Assembly (NCBI GenBank): GCA_949592205.1
Contig: CATIUR010000003.1
Location: 80,690,501-80,754,500, forward strand
DNA length: 64,000 nucleotides
Reading direction: 5' to 3'
From: Helichrysum umbraculigerum
Taxonomy: Eukaryota > Streptophyta > Magnoliopsida > Asterales > Asteraceae
In this document: piece by piece, positions 58,834 through 64,000 of the stretch
How the letters are laid out: each line of letters begins with the position of its first letter
Position numbering within the stretch: the stretch's first letter is position 1
Translations under genes and position numbers: made by a program
The notes under the pieces: generated by a model
Databases searched by the model: none
What the model was told of the DNA's origin: nothing
The model's input: the letters and a program-made list of their open reading frames with translations, nothing else

Positions 58834-60828
58834 AATATCCTACACTTAGACATTGCTTGTCCTCAAGCAAAACTCAGTTTTTATGAAAACTGGTTTTAAG
58901 CAGATTTGGCGAATTCTAAAAATTCTTGAAAGCAATCACCCTGCACATTAGCAAACTATAATAGAAAATAAGGAGAAATAAGATAATCGTCCCAGAAACA
59001 AGGAATGACTTTCTTAGGCATACTTCCAACTCTCGTGATCTTGGAGTATACATGACCGGGCGATTCCTCACAAGGTGGTCACTCAATTCACTCAAAGTGT
59101 ATCGGGTTTCCTAACATTCTAGAACAAATGAAATCGCTCAAAAGCCAGTCATGTAGCACTCATCGTCATAGGCTTGATCGAGAATCGGATCTCCACCACT
59201 TAAGTGAGGACGGTGCTAATTATCCCAAGACATTCATGAGGGTTGTAATGTTTGGTGATGGTGAAAGGATATGGATATTGGTTCGTTTTGGGTGTAAGGG
59301 TTTAGCTGTACCTTAGAATTCTAAAGATCATGAAAAACTTTATTTAGAATAGCGCAAATACGGAAAAGGAACTAGATAGCTATTTTGCTTCTATCAGATT
59401 TTTCTGGAGATTGATACTACTGAAAGCACTTAGCTTTATTCTTAGACTAACTATTTTTTTCTTCTTTTTCTTCTTGAGAATTTCTCTGCCACAGAATTTC
59501 CAAGGGATTATTCTTTTATTTTTTTCTTTTTCTTTTCTTTTTCTCTTTTTTTTTCTGGCTCCCTTAGAAATCCTTTCTAACTTAACTTCTTCATTCGTGA
59601 CAGTCTTCTGGTGTCAATTTTTCACACCATGTTTCTCTCTCCTTCATATATAACTTTGATGACTTTTTGTGAGAGAAGTGATTTGAGAAAGTAGAATGTT
59701 GAATCAAGCGAAAAGGATATTCTAAAAGGCGTTTTTCATTACCCTAGAAATTCTGCGGTAAGCTTTTGGGAATTTTTGGGAAAGTGGGTTTAAAATTAGG
59801 GTTTTATGAAACGAAAAGGTTTAGGCTCAACAGGGTTTACTAAGTGGATCATCGATGCTAAAAATGAGCATCGGACGGGTTTTGGGCTTGAAAAGATATG
59901 AGAAAAGGGGTTAAATCCAAGGGAATGTCAAGATCATTTAATTGCACCTATACCGCGTACGGTACTCACTAATATGGTCTCGAAACGTATGTCAGGAGCA
60001 AGTTCTAATTCAGAGATGCATACATCGGCACACACAACAAACGAAAAGTGAAGCATTAAAAATGAATGCTATATGGGCTCAAGATACCTCACTGCAAGTT
60101 TTTGGGTTATATGTGCCTAGTCATGCGATGCCCCTCTTAGATTATCATTTTTGTTTGAGAGATTCCTACCTTATTTTCCTTAGTTTCCAAAATAGCATAC
60201 TCATATACGGGAATGATTCCTCTTTAGAACGTTTAGAATTCAAAATAGCAGAGTTAAAAACTCATACTTTTTATTATTTTTGAAAAAATTTTGAAATTTG
60301 AGGAACATTTTCTGAGTTTACTATTTGGACAAAAAGGCGTAAAATCAATCCAAGGTATCTATACCTGGTATCCCACACTTAAAGGAACATTGTTCCTAAT
60401 GTTCTCTTGAGTAGGGATTTTACAAGTAAAATCCCACACTTAGAGTTTGAACATATAGAAAATGTTTCTCAAGTGTTGTTTTTGGGCTGGAATCCCACAC
60501 TTAGTGATAAGTTTAGGATACGGCATAGATAACACACTAAACAAAACAGATTATTTATTTATCGAAAAGTGAAGAAAGGATAAGGAAACTCCCCAAATAG
60601 CGAGATGCTCGGATGTGTATGATAAGAAAATAGCTGAAATAAGATGCTGCCAGGATCCATTTCTGCATTTTCTTCTGGTTATATCCTCGAGACTCTTGCT
60701 AGGGTTTTCTTGCACACTTCAAAACTTCAATTATTCATACTCTACTCTCGTGAAATGATCTCGTAAGTGTGAACACGTTGGATATGCCTTTTAACAAACT
60801 CATATATTTTTGCAAATGGTAGTGAAAT
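58834..60828 (-). other. Non-coding 3' region of second Athila-like element
   Basis: Polypurine tract, the 'gcttgaggacaagcaatg' block (58847-58868), a conserved block matching 3080-3250, pyrimidine-rich tract 59445-59560, and several 'cccacactta' words (60370-60510). The reading frames inside show no recognisable protein. Confidence 0.6.
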
Positions 60829-61741
60829 TGTGACACCCCCAAATTTGATGATTTGTGGAAGCTTGATTTGGGTGTCAATAATCAATATACAAAGCACATA
60901 AGATATAATGAACGACCACTATATGCGTCGTTTTAAACTTGTATAGATAAAGTAAATGTTTACATCAAAATAAGTTACATTAGCTCGGTTCCTGAAATTG
61001 AGAGATTACATAGCATAATTACTTTTACAAAATATAATAATGCAATTCAATCTCTAGTTGTATGTATGCTGACTCGAGCTAATAGTTCCTGCTTGTGTAG
61101 CCAACCTACTGCGGGGTACCTGTGATAAATACTAAAATGGGTCAGCGAAAACGCTGGTGAGCTCACAGGTTTGTATGTCAATGTATAGTTGTAAGAACCG
61201 CAAGATTTATATTGATTTTAAAATGCAATTAAGCAAAATAAAAGTTATATTGTCCATGAGCACATAGTCTGAGCTTAACTTGATTTGTCAGGCCCAATTA
61301 AGGAAACCTAACTTGAAATGCCTCCTACGAGTGCCTAATCAACACTCGTCTTCCCAAATGCTAATACATCCGTTTGACCGGTTAGTGCGTGCTAACCCGG
61401 ATGAGGATTGTCAATCCCATATGATATCATATACTAACATTCACGCTAAAATATTAGAGACTATGCTATAGAGGACTTTAAATTGATTAGCTTGAAACTC
61501 ATGTAGCATTCGATAGTTTGTACTTGCGTTCTACTTGTAAAACAAAATGAGCAGTAATATCACACCCCTGATAAAAGTATTGAAAATGGGGCCATGAAAC
61601 TCACCTGAGTCTTGAAGTGTTTAAGCAATTAAACTCGAAGTGTATTGATGTCCAAGGACTTGAAACCTGAATGTGTCCACGACACTTGATTTGTTATTAA
61701 TTGTACTGGTATCTCGAAAGACTACCATTGAAGTCGCTATT

Positions 61742-61792
<51 letters not shown>

Positions 61793-63481
61793 AAATTACT
61801 ACGATTTGGTTGATTGTTTTGTTACAAGTTACTACGACTTGTTTGATTGAATTGATACAAGTTACAACGACTTGTTTGATTGTAAAATATGTTTTGAAAA
61901 CGTGTACGGCCCGTTGGTGATTTAGTTGAAATAATAATCTCGACATATCTATATTTGTTTGAAGTGTTAGGCTTGAAAAATAAATTCCATTATGTTTGAA
62001 AAGTTGTATCGTATAAGTGTTTTGAAGTTGTTCAAGTTTGACACTTGGTGAAGAATGTGCTTAAGGAATCTAAGTACGGGGGTCCGGGGGCAGAGCCCCT
62101 GGCTGGGGTCGAGCTGCCAGGTCAGCTTGGAAAATTTTTATTTCTACTATATTGCTTTGACGAAAAACGCATCTGGGATCTGAATTCGGGTAAAATCGAG
62201 TGATAATTTTCGAGTCTCGACACTTAGTAAAAATCTGAGTTTTCTGTGTTTTGCGACACAATATGCGACACAAAAATGTTTATGCGACACAAGGGTTGTG
62301 TCGCATAGGAATGCGACACAATGTCTATGCGACACAATGGTTGTGTCGCATAGATGCGAGATGCTGATTCAACAGCGACATAGTGATTGTGTCGTATGGG
62401 GTATGCGACATAGTGGTTGTGTCGCAGGACTTGCGACACTAATTCTCGGGTACGACACAAAATACGACACAAGTGAGTTTATGCGACACAAAGGCCAAAA
62501 TACGACACAACATGCGACACAAGGCTTGTGTCGCATGGATGAACACCAGCCCAGAAATCCGGCTGTCACGATAATTCCGACCAAAAATCCGTTTTAAACT
62601 CGTTTTTAAGCTATGAAATCGTGTTATATACTTAGTAAGGGACATATATATGTTATATAAACAATCACAAGTGAAAAATACTAAGAATCGAGAGATTTCG
62701 GGATTTTGTCGGAAACTTACAAATCGCCGAAATGAAAATCCGTAAAGATAGCGTTGTAGATCGTCGCGAGGTGGTCGTGAATCTCTAAAAATATTGATGA
62801 TACGAGTTCGTTTTGTGCTAGTTTTTGGCGATTTTAATGGTGATGATAATGAAGGTGATGATGATATTTGAGAGAAAAAGAGAAGGAAGAGAGAGAGAGA
62901 TAAAAGAGAAATGAGGAGAAAAGAAAGAAAGTAGGGGGTTTTGGTGGAAATCCCCACCATTTTCAGTCTACGCCCAGTGCTCCGTGCGGTGTTCGTTTTC
63001 CCGATTATTTAAACGTTTACATTATTATTATTTAACTTCAATTATACGTTTAATTATACGTTTTGAAAATACGAATATTTACTCGATCTTTTTGTTGAAG
63101 TATTTCATAAAATACTTAATAATTGCGTTATAAAAATGTAACGTTATCTCGTTTTGTTTGTTTGTATTTTAAATTGTGTAAGTTCGGTTTGTACGATACG
63201 AATGAATACGAAATATTATCATAAATAATATTCTGAATAAAATTGAGTTATTAAATAATATTTGTATTACTTAATAATATTGTTCACCAACGTCCGTATT
63301 TATTGCATCGAAATTCATTCGATTTGAAACTCGTACGATTTAAACAAACCGCATAATTGTAGATATATATTCAACAATATATATAATAATTGATAAATTA
63401 ATTAGCCTAACACAGAACTAATTACATGTATTAAAACTTGATTAGGCACTAAATTCTAGTCCTAATTTGACGGGTGTCACA
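60829..63481 (-). repeat. Element F 3' LTR
   Basis: 2653 bp. In transcription order: start TGTGACACCC at 63481, GA-rich/CT tract (62870-62930), donor-like GTAAGT at 62715-62720 (minus), palindrome array 62254-62545, G-rich block 62076-62130, (AT)n at 61744-61788, AG/GTGAGT near 61599-61604, acceptor-like CACAG near 61121. Confidence 0.9.
62254..62545 (-). repeat. TGCGACACAA palindrome array in F LTR
   Basis: About 20 TGCGACA/TGTCGCA words, including perfect inverted repeats such as ATGCGACACAA/TTGTGTCGCAT near 62282-62308 and 62514-62540. The same word as in B and D although the surrounding LTR is different. Confidence 0.9.
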
Positions 63482-63515
63482 TTCTCCCCCTGTTAGAAGA
63501 ATTTCGTCCCGAAAT
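63482..63515 (-). promoter_or_regulatory. Element F polypurine tract and hairpin
   Basis: Minus strand 'ttctaacagggggagaa' next to the LTR, preceded by the AAATTTCG/CGAAATTT hairpin. It primes plus-strand synthesis. Confidence 0.9.
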
Positions 63516-63998
63516 TTATGTTGAAGTTGTGTTTGACATGGAATCAGTAAAGAGTTGAGGGTACTTGAGTCGCATTTGGTCTTCCCGTTCCCAGGTGAAT
63601 TCCGGACCGCGCCGCGAATTCCACCTAACTTTGACGATGGGAATACGACTTTGTTTAAGTTGTTTGACCTCACGGTCCATGATTTCAGCGGGTTCCTCAA
63701 CAAAGTGAAGTTTTTCGTCGACTCGAATTTCATCGAGTGGAATGATAAGTGTCTCATCAGACAGACACTTCTTCAGATTTGAAACATGAAAAGTGGGATG
63801 CACGCTGCTGAGTTCGGATGGCAGCTGCAATCGATATGCCACTGGACCAATCCTTTCGAGGATCTCGAATGGTCCAATGTATCTGGGATTTAACTTCCCT
63901 CGTTTGCCAAACCGGATTACGCCTTTCCAAGGCGATACTTTGAGTAGAACTCGATCCCCAACCTGGAACTCAAGTGGCTCGCGCCTTACGTCAGCATA
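63516..63998 (-). CDS. pol: Tekay integrase C-terminus with chromodomain (partial)
   Basis: The end of the Ty3/Gypsy Pol polyprotein; the N-terminal part is outside the window. From the window edge: VGDRVLLKVSPWKGVIRFG and GKLNPRYIGPFEILERIG, the conserved GPY/F module of chromoviral integrases; then LPSELSSVHPTFHVSNLKKC and the chromodomain-like segment with VKVRWNSRRGPEFTWERED. It ends SNTTST-stop at 63516. No stop or frameshift is seen in the visible 161 codons. The chromodomain is thought to direct integration to marked chromatin. The segment closely fits the Tekay/Del lineage. Confidence 0.93.
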   Translation of the reverse strand, partial: YADVRREPLEFQVGDRVLLKVSPWKGVIRFGKRGKLNPRYIGPFEILERIGPVAYRLQLPSELSSVHPTFHVSNLKKCLSDETLIIPLDEIRVDEKLHFVEEPAEIMDREVKQLKQSRIPIVKVRWNSRRGPEFTWEREDQMRLKYPQLFTDSMSNTTST

Positions 63999-64000
63999 AC

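Larger units (their letters stand above)
56398..60828 (-). mobile_element. Second Athila-like element (3' part), interrupted by F
   Basis: Minus-strand 3' LTR (56398-58833), polypurine tract 'ctaagtgtaggata' next to it (about 58836-58849 reversed) and the non-coding 3' region up to 60828, where the LTR of F starts. The 3' region shares many blocks with 2160-3403. No coding part is left in the window. Candidate target duplication AGACT at 56393-56397; the partner is outside the window. Confidence 0.7.
60829..64000 (-). mobile_element. Element F: Tekay/Del chromovirus, 3' end
   Basis: 3' LTR 60829-63481 (TGTGACACC...GGTGTCACA on the plus strand), polypurine tract on its right and the end of pol beyond. 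The rest is outside the window. It is the only Tekay element here with pol. It shares LTR blocks with A (G-rich block, leader block with GTAAGT) and the palindrome word with B and D. Confidence 0.92.

Noticed and set aside
62147..62597. Several 60-100-codon frames over the F palindrome array
   Set aside because: Same word-driven artefacts as in B and D.

Overview
The window is repetitive DNA from a flowering plant. I see no host gene, rRNA or tRNA gene, or CRISPR array. Everything recognisable is a plant transposable element: Ty3/Gypsy elements of Athila and Tekay/Del type, a Ty1/Copia element of SIRE type, a hAT-like MITE and a probable Helitron. The style of the LTRs and coding parts suggests an asterid such as a composite, but I cannot name the species from sequence alone.

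The layout is three nested stacks. Stack 1 (1-23876): an Athila-like element on + (protease and late ORFs at 1-3408, 3' LTR at 21463-23876) is split by element A (3409-21444, minus strand, target duplication TTCTA). The gag of A is split by element B (7654-16607, plus strand, duplication CCTAC). Stack 2 (26554-52872): a SIRE-type copia element C on the minus strand is split by element D (27679-43678, plus strand, duplication TTAAA). An extra ORF of D is split by element E (31436-39035, plus strand, duplication CCTAC). The pol end of C also holds a 724-bp hAT-like MITE (46436-47159, duplication TCGCTGAT). Stack 3 (55313-64000): the tail of an Athila-like LTR is interrupted by a second Athila-like element (minus strand, LTR 56398-58833). 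That element is interrupted by element F, a Tekay chromovirus whose 3' LTR (60829-63481) and integrase C-terminus are visible. Between the stacks lie AT-rich sequence, long microsatellites, a degraded LTR-like stretch and a candidate Helitron (52945-54574).

A, B and D are gag-only elements with LTRs of about 2.8-3.0 kb, an initiator-Met tRNA primer site, a polypurine tract and no pol. They must use enzymes made elsewhere, and F-type Tekay elements are the obvious candidates. B carries a second ORF (coiled coil plus zinc knuckle) after gag, and D carries an acidic coiled-coil ORF before gag. E has no coding capacity (LARD type). Hand-counted LTR differences (B about 0.2%, A about 0.3%, E about 1.6%, D about 1.8%, C about 3.5%) agree with the nesting order.

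The most unusual signal is structural. The non-coding parts of A, B, D and E are strung with short perfect stem-loops. In several places these are homologous tandem units whose stems differ but stay complementary (covariation). Each long LTR also has its own array of a family-specific palindromic word, placed between a conserved GTAAGT donor-like site and a CAG acceptor-like site.
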